Source: an uncultured Flavobacteriales bacterium
GTDB lineage: Bacteria; Bacteroidota; Bacteroidia; Flavobacteriales_D; Sanyastnellaceae
Assembly (NCBI GenBank): GCA_937974555.1
Contig: CALJKR010000054.1
Span: forward strand, 1 to 8,990
Direction of reading: 5' to 3'
DNA: 8,990 bases
Numbering within the stretch: the first letter of the stretch is position 1; each line of letters begins with the position of its first letter. Shown here piece after piece: positions 1 through 5,902 of the stretch. Under the pieces are notes generated by a model. It saw only the letters and a program-made list of their open reading frames with translations, ran no database searches and had not been told where the DNA came from. The position numbers and the translations under genes are program-made.

Positions 1-2
1 GT

Positions 3-506
3 TACGAATGGGAATTCACGCAACAACTGCCTTCTGTTCAACCAGCGGTAACTGTATTGGGTGGATTGAATACGACCGCTTTCTTCTTGAATAACGTCCC
101 AGGAATGGGCACCGGCAAGACCTACAATGTCCGCGCCCGTCCCATACATACCAACGGCGAAGTGGGCAGCTGGGGCAGTGTGCAGTGTTTGAAGACGGGA
201 ACGGCAGTGATGGTGATGCAGAGTGAGAACGCAGAGGCATGGGCGAATCATGATTCGCCCGAACTGGGCAGCCGCTACACCCTATACCCCAACCCCACCA
301 GCACGGGCCGCTTCATCCTGACCGCGAGCCACACCTCCGACGAGGAAGTGAAAAGCATTAAGATGATGGATATCACGGGCAAGGTAGTTTTCCAAACCCA
401 GGTTGTTATGAATAACAATACGATGGAAATTGAATTTGGCGACCTGGCCAGTGGGGTGTATGTGGTGATGGTAGGAGAGGAGAGATTGCGATTGATCGTT
501 GAGTGA
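3..506 (+). CDS. C-terminal part of a T9SS-secreted protein (sorting-domain cargo), 5' truncated
   Basis: The frame is open from the left window edge, so the N-terminus lies outside; 167 residues are visible. Residues 1 to about 70 look like the end of a fibronectin-III-type β-sandwich (YNVRARPIHTNGEVGSWGSV). A linker follows, then from about residue 90 a type IX secretion sorting domain: YTLYPNPTSTGRF, a central MMDITGKVVFQ strand, then LASGVYVVMV and the terminal RLIVE. In Bacteroidota this domain sends proteins through the outer membrane and is then removed, so the mature protein is expected outside the cell or on its surface. The N-terminal catalytic or adhesive part is not visible, so its role is unknown. 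Two oddities: a perfect 20-bp palindrome (241-260) encodes part of the linker (WANHDSPE, from residue 80), and the TGA stop is the first three bases of a G-rich heptamer array. The sorting-domain call is firm; the fibronectin-like call is less so. Confidence 0.88.
   Translation, partial: YEWEFTQQLPSVQPAVTVLGGLNTTAFFLNNVPGMGTGKTYNVRARPIHTNGEVGSWGSVQCLKTGTAVMVMQSENAEAWANHDSPELGSRYTLYPNPTSTGRFILTASHTSDEEVKSIKMMDITGKVVFQTQVVMNNNTMEIEFGDLASGVYVVMVGEERLRLIVE
241..260. repeat. Perfect 20-bp palindrome of the GGGCGAAT…ATTCGCCC family, inside a coding region
   Basis: GGGCGAATCA is followed directly by its reverse complement TGATTCGCCC. The identical 20 bp recur at 8418-8437, and related palindromes lie at 1655-1672, 1721-1746 and 8454-8469. 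This copy is read in frame as GlyAlaAsnHisAspSerPro (first base shared with a Trp codon) in the linker before the T9SS sorting domain. The bases after it also match the 8418 copy (CGAACTG here, CGTACTG there). Confidence 0.85.
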
Positions 507-570
507 TGGGTATTGGGTGATGGGTATAGGGTTATGGGCTAAGGGTATTGGGTTTTGTGTAATGGGTATA
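504..570 (+). repeat. G-rich heptamer tandem array (14-bp higher-order unit), G-quadruplex-prone
   Basis: About 9.5 heptamers run in register: TGATGGG, TATTGGG, TGATGGG, TATAGGG, TTATGGG, CTAAGGG, TATTGGG, TTTTGTG, TAATGGG. Seven GGG tracts (508, 515, 522, 529, 536, 543, 550) are spaced by exactly four bases, which fits the G3-N1-7 quadruplex rule with copies to spare. The array begins on the TGA stop codon of the upstream gene, so it would be at the very start of that mRNA's 3' untranslated region. Confidence 0.85.
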
Positions 571-576
571 CCGAAA

Positions 577-628
577 ACTCATAACCGTTAACTCATAACC
601 GTCAACTCATAACCGTCAACCCAAAACC
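577..628 (+). repeat. C-rich 14-bp tandem array, inverted and diverged counterpart of the G-rich array
   Basis: Three 14-bp units (ACTCATAACCGTTA at 577, then ACTCATAACCGTCA at 591 and 605) are followed by a partial ACCCAAAACC. Read on the opposite strand the unit is TGACGGTTATGAGT, which aligns with TGATGGGTATTGGG in the array at 504-570. The two arrays face each other and could form a long imperfect stem. Confidence 0.75.
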
Positions 629-669
629 TCCTTTCTCTCACTTCGTTCGAGTAGTAGAGGAGATTTTTT
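626..669 (+). terminator. Possible hairpin terminator after the T9SS gene
   Basis: CTCCT (628-632) pairs with AGGAG (658-662), with a weaker inner CTC/GAG pairing around TTCG, and TTTTTT follows at 664-669. This has the layout of an intrinsic terminator on the + strand, but the stem is short and interrupted and lies 120 bp beyond the stop codon. It is also the third element of the composite repeat module, and the second module has a stronger equivalent at 1588-1622. Confidence 0.35.
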
Positions 670-701
670 GATTTACTGATCTACCGATTTACCGATCCAC
701 T
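670..701 (+). repeat. Octamer tandem array GATYYACC, four copies
   Basis: GATTTACT, GATCTACC, GATTTACC and GATCCACT follow each other without spacers. The same octamer family recurs at 1630-1702. Directly after it, GGGC-GCA-GCCC (702-712) and an inverted repeat TGCATA…TATGCA (714-739, with inner ATAGG/CCTAT) form two further small palindromes before the hicA promoter. Confidence 0.75.
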
Positions 702-764
702 GGGCGCAGCCCGTGCATAATTTATAGGTTGCCTATGCATCGAATCCTATGGAAATTTGATTTG

Positions 765-798
765 TTGAAAGTGTAAAGTAAATAATAGTTTACTTTTG
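765..798 (+). promoter_or_regulatory. Likely hicAB promoter of the Bacteroidota type (TTG … TAnnTTTG)
   Basis: TACTTTTG at 791-798 matches the Bacteroidota -7 element TAnnTTTG exactly. A TTG at 765-767 lies 23 bp upstream, at the wide end for the -33 element; TTTG at 761-764 is farther still. Transcription would begin near 802-803, leaving a leader of about nine bases before the hicA ATG at 812. The -7 element is clear to see; the -33 assignment is weak. Confidence 0.5.
775..796. promoter_or_regulatory. Inverted repeat overlapping the hicAB -7 element, candidate HicB operator
   Basis: AAAGTAAA (775-782), six spacer bases, then TTTACTTT (789-796) is a perfect 8-bp inverted repeat. The right arm covers most of the -7 element, so a bound repressor would block RNA polymerase. 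TGTAAAG also occurs directly repeated at 772-778 and 797-803. Antitoxins with a helix-turn-helix domain, such as the downstream HicB, commonly repress their own operon through such a site. The repeat is observed; HicB binding is inferred. Confidence 0.5.
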
Positions 799-811
799 TA
801 AAGCAAATCAA

Positions 812-1003
812 ATGAAATGCAATGAATTATTGAGGCTACTGATGAGGGAAGGTTGGACGATTGTTAGCCAAAGAGGCTCACATGTGAAATTGAATGTTCC
901 AAGTCATCCTGAAAAGGGAATTATCATCTTTCCCAATCATGGTAGCGCAGAGTTGGGCAAAGGATTGGAATTGAAAATAAAGAAACAAGCAGGTTTGAAG
1001 TAA
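812..1003 (+). CDS. hicA: HicA-family mRNA interferase toxin
   Basis: This 63-residue protein has the whole HicA pattern: an N-terminal KCNELLRLLMREGW helix, then a QRGSHVKL strand containing the catalytic histidine (His24), then IIIFPNHGSAELGKG and a C-terminal IKKQAGL helix. HicA toxins have a double-stranded-RNA-binding-like fold and cleave mRNAs when not held by HicB. No catalytic residue appears lost and the length is normal, so the toxin should be active. The stop codon is one base from the start of hicB, as expected for translational coupling. The order toxin-then-antitoxin is the usual one for this family. A promoter and possible operator lie just upstream. The pair is an island between two repeat modules in an otherwise housekeeping region, which suggests it was acquired. 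Confidence 0.93.
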   Translation: MKCNELLRLLMREGWTIVSQRGSHVKLNVPSHPEKGIIIFPNHGSAELGKGLELKIKKQAGLK

Positions 1004-1004
1004 A

Positions 1005-1400
1005 ATGAAGAAACTGAAATTGCCTAAGAAATTTTGTTGGCGTATAGAACAAACCGAAACTGGGTTTTCTGCTTACGAAAGTAAGTTGCCATTGTTTACC
1101 ACAGCTGCGGATATGCCTGAATTGTTGAATCATTGTTATGAGGCGGAAGCGTTGTACTTTGACAAGGAGGAAGCCGAGGTTGCGTTAATTCCACATCAAT
1201 TCATTTGGGATTGGCGTTCTTTTTTTAATCATTATCGAATCCTAAACGCACGCTTATTTGCGAAGCGTGTCGGCATCAACCCAGCGCTCCTTTCCCAGTA
1301 CATGAGCGGTCATAAAGTTCCCTCTTGGCGTCAACAACAGAAATTGGTTGCTGGAGTAAAAAAAATTGGTGAAGAATTGTCTCAGTTTGAGTTTTTGTGA
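1005..1400 (+). CDS. hicB: HicB-like antitoxin with helix-turn-helix domain
   Basis: The 131-residue protein starts one base after hicA. Its N-terminal part (about 10-60) resembles a degenerate HicB domain: CWRIEQTETGFSAYESKLPLF followed by an acidic helix with LLNHCYEAEALYF. The C-terminal part (about 80-115; NARLFAKRVGINPALLSQYMSG) is an XRE-type helix-turn-helix, with INPALLSQYMSG as the likely recognition segment. The family role is to bind and block HicA and to repress the operon by binding DNA at its promoter; the inverted repeat at 775-796 is the natural candidate site. The N-terminal domain is too diverged to assign from sequence reading alone, so the antitoxin call rests on the HTH, the size and coupling to an intact hicA. 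Its stop codon is 20 bp before the next heptamer array. Confidence 0.85.
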   Translation: MKKLKLPKKFCWRIEQTETGFSAYESKLPLFTTAADMPELLNHCYEAEALYFDKEEAEVALIPHQFIWDWRSFFNHYRILNARLFAKRVGINPALLSQYMSGHKVPSWRQQQKLVAGVKKIGEELSQFEFL

Positions 1401-1419
1401 TTCGGTAATCGGTCAGCAG

Positions 1420-1511
1420 TGATGGGTTTTGGGTAAGGGGTAATGGGTATTAGGTAAAGGGTATGAAAACACATGGCCGTTAAACCATGACTCATAACCC
1501 ATAGCCCAGCC
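1420..1511 (+). repeat. Second G-rich heptamer array with inverted C-rich counterpart
   Basis: Heptamers TGATGGG, TTTTGGG, TAAGGGG, TAATGGG, TATTAGG and TAAAGGG occupy 1420-1461, giving five G-tracts of three or four in 38 bp and hence quadruplex potential. From about 1471 to 1511 the complementary form appears; read on the - strand it is TATGGGT, TATGAGT, CATGGTT. The order of elements is the same as at 504-628 but the sequence has drifted, so these are two members of a family and not a recent duplication. Confidence 0.75.
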
Positions 1512-1587
1512 ATCATTTTCATTCTGATTCTGTTTCTCGCTCTGAAAAGACCACCCCGTCTCGACAGCGCTGACGCTCGTCTGGACA

Positions 1588-1622
1588 CCCCTCCTATCTC
1601 TCGCAAGCTCGAGCAGGAGGGG
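1588..1622. repeat. Hairpin element (CCCCTCCT / AGGAGGGG) of the second module
   Basis: CCCCTCCT (1588-1595) and AGGAGGGG (1615-1622) are perfect complements, with an inner CTCG/CGAG pairing around the loop. It holds the same place in the module as the hairpin at 628-662. The 75 bp just before it (1512-1587) are CT-rich, then contain an imperfect hairpin between about 1558 and 1586 (…CAGCGCTGACGCTCG…). I see no coding potential there. Confidence 0.7.
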
Positions 1623-1629
1623 AAATTCC

Positions 1630-1702
1630 GAATTACTGATTCACCGATTTACTTGGCGAATGTCAATTCGCCCCTACCGATCCACCGATCCACCGATTTA
1701 CC
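1630..1702 (+). repeat. Second octamer array (GATYYACC), split by a palindrome
   Basis: Three octamers (GAATTACT, GATTCACC, GATTTACT; 1630-1653) are separated from three more (GATCCACC, GATCCACC, GATTTACC; 1679-1702) by 25 bp carrying the palindrome GGCGAAT-GTCA-ATTCGCC (1655-1672). The flanks are each in octamer register with the junction, so the palindrome looks inserted into an older continuous array. Confidence 0.75.
1655..1672. repeat. Dispersed palindrome copy within the octamer array
   Basis: GGCGAAT (1655-1661) and ATTCGCC (1666-1672) are perfect arms around GTCA. It belongs to the same family as 241-260 but has a different loop and lacks the outer G/C pair on the left arm. Confidence 0.75.
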
Positions 1703-1716
1703 GAAAACGAACCCAT

Positions 1717-1746
1717 AAAAAAAGGGCGAACATTCATTCGCCCTTT
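1717..1746 (-). terminator. Intrinsic terminator of the sdhCAB operon, built from the dispersed palindrome
   Basis: AAAGGGCGAA (1721-1730), a six-base loop and TTCGCCCTTT (1737-1746) form a perfect 10-bp stem. On the - strand, the direction of sdhB, the stem is followed by a run of seven T (complement of 1717-1723). It begins 24 bp past the sdhB stop codon. This is a textbook rho-independent terminator. The + strand has no strong T-run, so it would mainly serve the sdh operon. Confidence 0.8.
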
Positions 1747-1770
1747 ATGATGGATAATATCCTTCTTTAA

Positions 1771-2529
1771 TTAAGGTTTGAGGTTAGCCGCCAAATACTC
1801 ACGGTTCATGCGACCAATGTTCTCGATGCTGATGCTCTTTGGACATTGTACTTCACAGGCGCCAATGTTGGAACAGTTTCCAAATCCTTCGGCATCCATT
1901 TGCTTCACCATGTTTTCTACACGCTCCTTGCGCTCTGGTTGTCCTTGTGGCAACAACGCAAATTGCGATACTTTGGCTCCTACAAACAACATAGCCGATC
2001 CATTGGGACAAGAGGCTACGCATGCGCCACAACCAATGCAGGTTGCAGCATCAAATGCTTTGTCCGCATCGCTCTTGGGTACGGGAATCGCGTTAGCATC
2101 CATTGTACGTCCAGAGGTGTTGACTGAAATAAATCCTCCCGCTTGCTGAATGCGATCAAAGGCCGAACGGTCTACCATCAAATCCTTGATGACAGGGAAT
2201 CCTGCACTTCTCCATGGCTCGATGAAGATGGTATCTCCGTCCTTGAAAGAACGCATGTGCAATTGACACGTAGTTACTCCGCGATTGGGACCGTGGGCCT
2301 CACCGTTGATGAACATGGAACACATTCCGCATATTCCCTCACGACAATCGTGGTCAAAAGCGATGGAGTCTTCGCCACGACGAATCAATTCGTCATTTAA
2401 AACGTCCATCATTTCCAAGAAACTCATGTCTGGAGAAACGTTGCCCAATTTATACTCCACCATTTGTCCTGGAGCCTCTGCATTTTGTTGACGCCATACT
2501 TTGAGGGTCAAATTCATTCCGTTTTCCAT
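1771..2529 (-). CDS. sdhB: Succinate dehydrogenase/fumarate reductase iron-sulfur subunit
   Basis: SdhB passes electrons from the FAD of SdhA to the quinone site at the membrane through three Fe-S clusters. With the start chosen here it has 252 residues. Cys62, 67, 70 and 88 (CREGICGMC…TTC) would ligate the [2Fe-2S] cluster. Cys164, 167 and 170 with Cys229 fit the [4Fe-4S] cluster, and Cys174, 219 and 225 the [3Fe-4S] cluster, by comparison with the spacing in E. coli SdhB. No ligand is missing. The chosen ATG lies four bases after the sdhA stop. An ATG at 2517 (MNLTLKVWRQ) is equally plausible and closer to the usual family start. A further upstream ATG at 2571 would overlap sdhA and add unrelated residues. 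Last gene of the operon, followed by the terminator at 1717-1746. Confidence 0.96.
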   Translation of the reverse strand: MENGMNLTLKVWRQQNAEAPGQMVEYKLGNVSPDMSFLEMMDVLNDELIRRGEDSIAFDHDCREGICGMCSMFINGEAHGPNRGVTTCQLHMRSFKDGDTIFIEPWRSAGFPVIKDLMVDRSAFDRIQQAGGFISVNTSGRTMDANAIPVPKSDADKAFDAATCIGCGACVASCPNGSAMLFVGAKVSQFALLPQGQPERKERVENMVKQMDAEGFGNCSNIGACEVQCPKSISIENIGRMNREYLAANLKP

Positions 2530-2533
2530 GTTG

Positions 2534-4534
2534 TTATTTATAGCTACGTGATTGTACTTTAATGTTTTCATATACCAACGCCTCTTTGTGCAAGTTTGGC
2601 GTGGATGGATTGCCTGAGTATTCCCATGCAGCAACGAAATTGTATACGTCGTCTACACGCTGTGCTTCTCCTTCTTCGGTTTGATATTCTTCACGGAAGT
2701 GACCGCCGCAAGATTCATTGCGCTCCAAGGCGTCTTTGCACATCAATTCTCCCAATTCTAAAAAGTCTGCTACACGCAATGCTTTTTCGAGTTCGGGATT
2801 CATGCCGTTGATGGCGCCTGGAATACGAACGTTTTTGTAGAAATCTTCGCGAATTTTTTGAATCTCACTGATTGCGAATTTCAAACCTTCTTCGTTGCGT
2901 GCCATTCCGCAGTAGTCCCACATGATTTTACCCAACTTCTTGTGGAAGTGATCGACAGGGGTAGTTCCGTTGTTCTGTGTAAGGGCTTCAATTTGCTTTT
3001 TAATGCGATTTTCGGCTTCCTCAAATTCAGGTGTATCCGTGGAAATTTTTCCTGTACGAATTTCATCAGCCAAATAATTGCCGATGGTGTAAGGAAGTAC
3101 AAAATATCCATCTGCCAAACCTTGCATCAATGCAGAGGCACCTAAGCGGTTGGCTCCGTGATCAGAGAAGTTGGCTTCACCCGCAGCATAGCAACCCGGG
3201 ATGGTGGTCATCAATTCATAATCGACCCACAATCCACCCATGGTATAGTGAACCGCTGGATAAATCATCATGGGGGTTTCGTATGGATTTTCTGCTACGA
3301 TTTGCTCATACATTTGGAACAAGTTGCCGTATTTTTCTTCCACCACTTTTTTACCCAAAGCGATAATCTCTTCTTGAGTGGCATTGTGCAATCCTTTTAC
3401 AGTGGCTTGCTGTTTTCCGTAGCGCTCAAAAGCACTGGCAAAATCCAAGTATACTGCTTCCCCAGTAGCATTGACACCAAAACCAGCATCGCAACGCTCT
3501 TTGGCTGCGCGTGAAGCTACGTCACGGGGAACCAAGTTTCCGAATGCTGGATAACGACGCTCCAAATAATAGTCGCGACGATCTTCCGTTAATTCGGTTG
3601 GTTTTAATCTTTTTGCACGAATGGCTTCCGCATCTTCTTTGAATTTGGGAACCCAAATACGACCATCATTTCTCAAAGATTCTGACATCAAAGTCAACTT
3701 CGATTGGTGGTCACCACTTACAGGAATACAAGTGGGGTGAATTTGTGTGAAGCAAGGATTGGCCATCAAAGCACCGCGTTTGTGTGCTCTCCATGCTGCG
3801 GTTACGTTAGAACCCATCGCATTGGTGGACAAGAAGAATACGTTACCATATCCACCTGTACACAATACAACAGCATGAGCGGAATGACGCTCGATAGCGC
3901 CTGTTACCAAGTTGCGAGCGATGATACCACGGGCTTTTCCGTTTACCACCACCAAGTCCAACATTTCATGACGATTCAAAAGCTGGATATTGCCTTTGCC
4001 AATTTGACGACTCATCGCTGAGTATGCACCCAACAACAACTGTTGACCGGTTTGACCTTTGGCATAAAACGTTCGTGATACTTGCGTACCACCAAATGAA
4101 CGGTTGTCCAACAATCCACCGTAATCACGTGCAAAAGGAACACCTTGCGCTACGCATTGGTCGATGATGTTGGCACTAACTTCCGCCAAACGATGAACGT
4201 TGGCTTCACGTGCACGATAGTCACCCCCTTTGATTGTATCATAAAACAAACGATAAGTAGAGTCACCATCGTTCATGTAATTCTTGGCTGCATTGATACC
4301 ACCCTGCGCTGCAATCGAGTGTGCACGACGAGGAGAATCTTGAAAGCACAATGCTTTTACTTTGTATCCCATTTCAGCCAAAGAAGCGGCTGCTGAAGAA
4401 CCAGCCAAACCAGTTCCTACAACAATAACTTCAATGCTGCGCTTGTTGGCAGGGTTAACCAAACGAGCGGTGTTTTTATACTTGGTCCACTTTTGATCAA
4501 GAGGGCCGTCTGGAATTTTATTGATCAGTTCCAT
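2534..4534 (-). CDS. sdhA: Succinate dehydrogenase/fumarate reductase flavoprotein subunit
   Basis: The 666-residue SdhA oxidises succinate to fumarate (or the reverse) on the cytoplasmic face of the inner membrane. The dinucleotide-binding motif GTGLAGSSAAASLAE is at 40-54. The FAD-linking histidine is His72 in RRAHSIAAQGGINA. Substrate-site segments are visible: QIHPTCIP (His266), SESLRNDGR, LVPRDVASRA (Arg337), HYTMGGLWVDY, and the C-terminal flavin-binding GCYAAGEANFSDHGANRLG. The length fits the Bacteroidota/Wolinella-like group, longer than E. coli SdhA. The start follows sdhC by ten bases and its stop is four bases from sdhB, so the three genes are one operon. Direction of the reaction in vivo (respiratory oxidation or fumarate respiration) cannot be read from sequence alone. 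Confidence 0.97.
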   Translation of the reverse strand: MELINKIPDGPLDQKWTKYKNTARLVNPANKRSIEVIVVGTGLAGSSAAASLAEMGYKVKALCFQDSPRRAHSIAAQGGINAAKNYMNDGDSTYRLFYDTIKGGDYRAREANVHRLAEVSANIIDQCVAQGVPFARDYGGLLDNRSFGGTQVSRTFYAKGQTGQQLLLGAYSAMSRQIGKGNIQLLNRHEMLDLVVVNGKARGIIARNLVTGAIERHSAHAVVLCTGGYGNVFFLSTNAMGSNVTAAWRAHKRGALMANPCFTQIHPTCIPVSGDHQSKLTLMSESLRNDGRIWVPKFKEDAEAIRAKRLKPTELTEDRRDYYLERRYPAFGNLVPRDVASRAAKERCDAGFGVNATGEAVYLDFASAFERYGKQQATVKGLHNATQEEIIALGKKVVEEKYGNLFQMYEQIVAENPYETPMMIYPAVHYTMGGLWVDYELMTTIPGCYAAGEANFSDHGANRLGASALMQGLADGYFVLPYTIGNYLADEIRTGKISTDTPEFEEAENRIKKQIEALTQNNGTTPVDHFHKKLGKIMWDYCGMARNEEGLKFAISEIQKIREDFYKNVRIPGAINGMNPELEKALRVADFLELGELMCKDALERNESCGGHFREEYQTEEGEAQRVDDVYNFVAAWEYSGNPSTPNLHKEALVYENIKVQSRSYK

Positions 4535-4544
4535 AATTCTTTAT

Positions 4545-5234
4545 TTAGTGAACAAGATTTAAGTACATAGCGATGGGCATTGAAGCAAACAATGCACTGA
4601 TGACCACAGAGAATGCATCTCCTGATAACCCGATGATTTCTTTGTATTGTCCTTGGCTCCAGCCCATGGATTGGAATGCGCTACGAAATCCGTGTAGCAA
4701 ATGCCAAAACAAGGAGAAACAACCCACAACATAAAGGATAACCACCCACAATTCACTGAAAACCAAACGCATTTCTGAATATAAATTTTCCATCCAAACG
4801 CCGTTGATGTACATGTGCTTGTTGCCGGTTAGTTCAGTGATGCGCGTCTTCAACCAAAAGTCTTTGAGGTGAATCACCAAGAACAATAAAATCAAAGTTC
4901 CCAAGATGGCCATGCTGCGCGAATACCACTGACTGCTGGCGCTGGGTTTTTCATAAGCATATTTAACAGGACGTGCTGCGCGATTTTGAAAGTACAAAAC
5001 CAACCCGTCCACAATGTGTAGAATCAAACCTGCAAAGAGACCAATCTCCATCGTGCGAACGATTAAATTGGTTCCCATGAAGTGACCCCATTCATTAAAA
5101 GTTTTTCCTCCATCATTGAAGAAAATCATCGCGTTGATTGCCGCGTGCACCACCAAGAAAGAAATCAAAAACAACCCAGTAAGGGCCATTGTGTATTTCT
5201 TGGTCAAAGAAGATTTAAAAATTCCTTTTGCCAT
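4545..5234 (-). CDS. sdhC: Succinate dehydrogenase/fumarate reductase cytochrome b subunit, five-helix single-subunit anchor
   Basis: The 229-residue membrane anchor has five hydrophobic helices at about 16-36, 61-81, 108-128, 160-185 and 207-227. Histidines inside the first four (His30, His73, His122, and His178 or His181) match the pattern of four axial ligands for two b-type haems in Wolinella FrdC, so a di-haem subunit is likely. There is no separate sdhD, which agrees with this class (type B, one anchor polypeptide). It reduces or oxidises menaquinone at the membrane. First gene of the sdhCAB operon. The 95-bp gap to nadD upstream has no clear terminator; the best -7-like sequence (TATTTTCG, about 20 bp before the ATG) deviates from TAnnTTTG and has no well-placed -33 element, so I do not annotate a promoter. 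Confidence 0.95.
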   Translation of the reverse strand: MAKGIFKSSLTKKYTMALTGLFLISFLVVHAAINAMIFFNDGGKTFNEWGHFMGTNLIVRTMEIGLFAGLILHIVDGLVLYFQNRAARPVKYAYEKPSASSQWYSRSMAILGTLILLFLVIHLKDFWLKTRITELTGNKHMYINGVWMENLYSEMRLVFSELWVVILYVVGCFSLFWHLLHGFRSAFQSMGWSQGQYKEIIGLSGDAFSVVISALFASMPIAMYLNLVH

Positions 5235-5329
5235 AGTTTTGAATATTCGCCACGAAAATAATATCTACTTAGGCAAACACACGCGATTAAACAAAATTCT
5301 ATCCTATTTAAAATGGTTATGAATAGAGC

Positions 5330-5902
5330 TTACTTAGCTTGATATAGCACATGTTTAAGGATGTAGTCAAAAGTGCAAGGGAGAATCTCTGGAATGTTTA
5401 ATTCGTCCACAGGTTGGGCCAGACGATGGCGTATATCTGAACTGGAGATATCCCAGGGTGTAAGATCCAATGCGGTATATTTCCCCAACCTAAATGGAGA
5501 CTCCTTCGGTCTTGTATATACCCAAATATCGAAGTGGGTTTCAATGCTCTTCCCATTTTTCCATGTGGGTAGATTATTCCAACTGTCTTGTCCCATCAAG
5601 ATTTTCCAATGATGGTCGGGAAAATTTTCTTTTAACGCCTCTAACGTATCAATGGTATATGAGGGGGTGGGCAAATGTGATTCGAAATCGGAAGGGATAA
5701 AATAGGGTTTGTCTAAAGCATCGCGAAGCATATTCCAACGATCTTTGAAAGGGGCCAATATTTCAGGAGATTTGTGCGGATTTTGAGGAGAGAGCATCCA
5801 CCAGATTTCGTCCACGTTAGCAGCTTCATAAAAGGCTTCCGCCAACTGCAAATGCCCGCGGTGCAAGGGATTGAAAGAACCAAAAAATAGTCCGACGGTC
5901 AT
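5330..5902 (-). CDS. nadD: Nicotinate-nucleotide adenylyltransferase
   Basis: NadD joins nicotinate mononucleotide and ATP to give deamido-NAD, the step before NAD synthetase. The 190-residue protein opens with the nucleotidyltransferase motif GSFNPLHRGH (8-17), whose HxGH histidines contact ATP. The second signature, ISSSDIR (152-158), is the ISSTxIR motif near the C-terminus. Length and both motifs are typical for the cytosolic bacterial enzyme. Its ATG overlaps the gmk stop as ATGA (5899-5902), implying translational coupling. It is the last of the yicC-gmk-nadD run; sdhC begins 95 bp on in the same direction, and no terminator is apparent between, so some readthrough into sdhCAB is possible. 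Confidence 0.95.
   Translation of the reverse strand: MTVGLFFGSFNPLHRGHLQLAEAFYEAANVDEIWWMLSPQNPHKSPEILAPFKDRWNMLRDALDKPYFIPSDFESHLPTPSYTIDTLEALKENFPDHHWKILMGQDSWNNLPTWKNGKSIETHFDIWVYTRPKESPFRLGKYTALDLTPWDISSSDIRHRLAQPVDELNIPEILPCTFDYILKHVLYQAK

Noticed and set aside
504..701. Possible CRISPR array from the short regular repeats
   Set aside because: Units are 7, 8 or 14 bp in direct tandem with no unique spacers, and no cas genes are nearby.
1382..1606. Small open frame on the - strand through the second repeat module
   Set aside because: It is composed of repeat sequence and lacks any domain or start context.
504..1770. Composite transposon carrying hicAB
   Set aside because: There is no transposase or integrase gene, no terminal inverted repeats at matching ends and no visible target-site duplication; the modules are repeat mosaics only.
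1778..2491. Open frames on the + strand opposite sdhB, and similar ones opposite sdhA and nadD
   Set aside because: They are antisense shadows of well-identified genes, with no recognisable domain and unlikely residue composition.
1771..2634. Longer sdhB start at 2634 or at 2571
   Set aside because: These add residues overlapping the end of sdhA with no family resemblance; ATG at 2529 or 2517 fits the conserved N-terminus.
5235..5329. Promoter for sdhCAB in the nadD-sdhC gap
   Set aside because: The best -7-like sequence (TATTTTCG on the - strand) has a mismatch and the only nearby TTTG is 13 bp away, too close for a -33 element; a promoter probably exists but I cannot place it.
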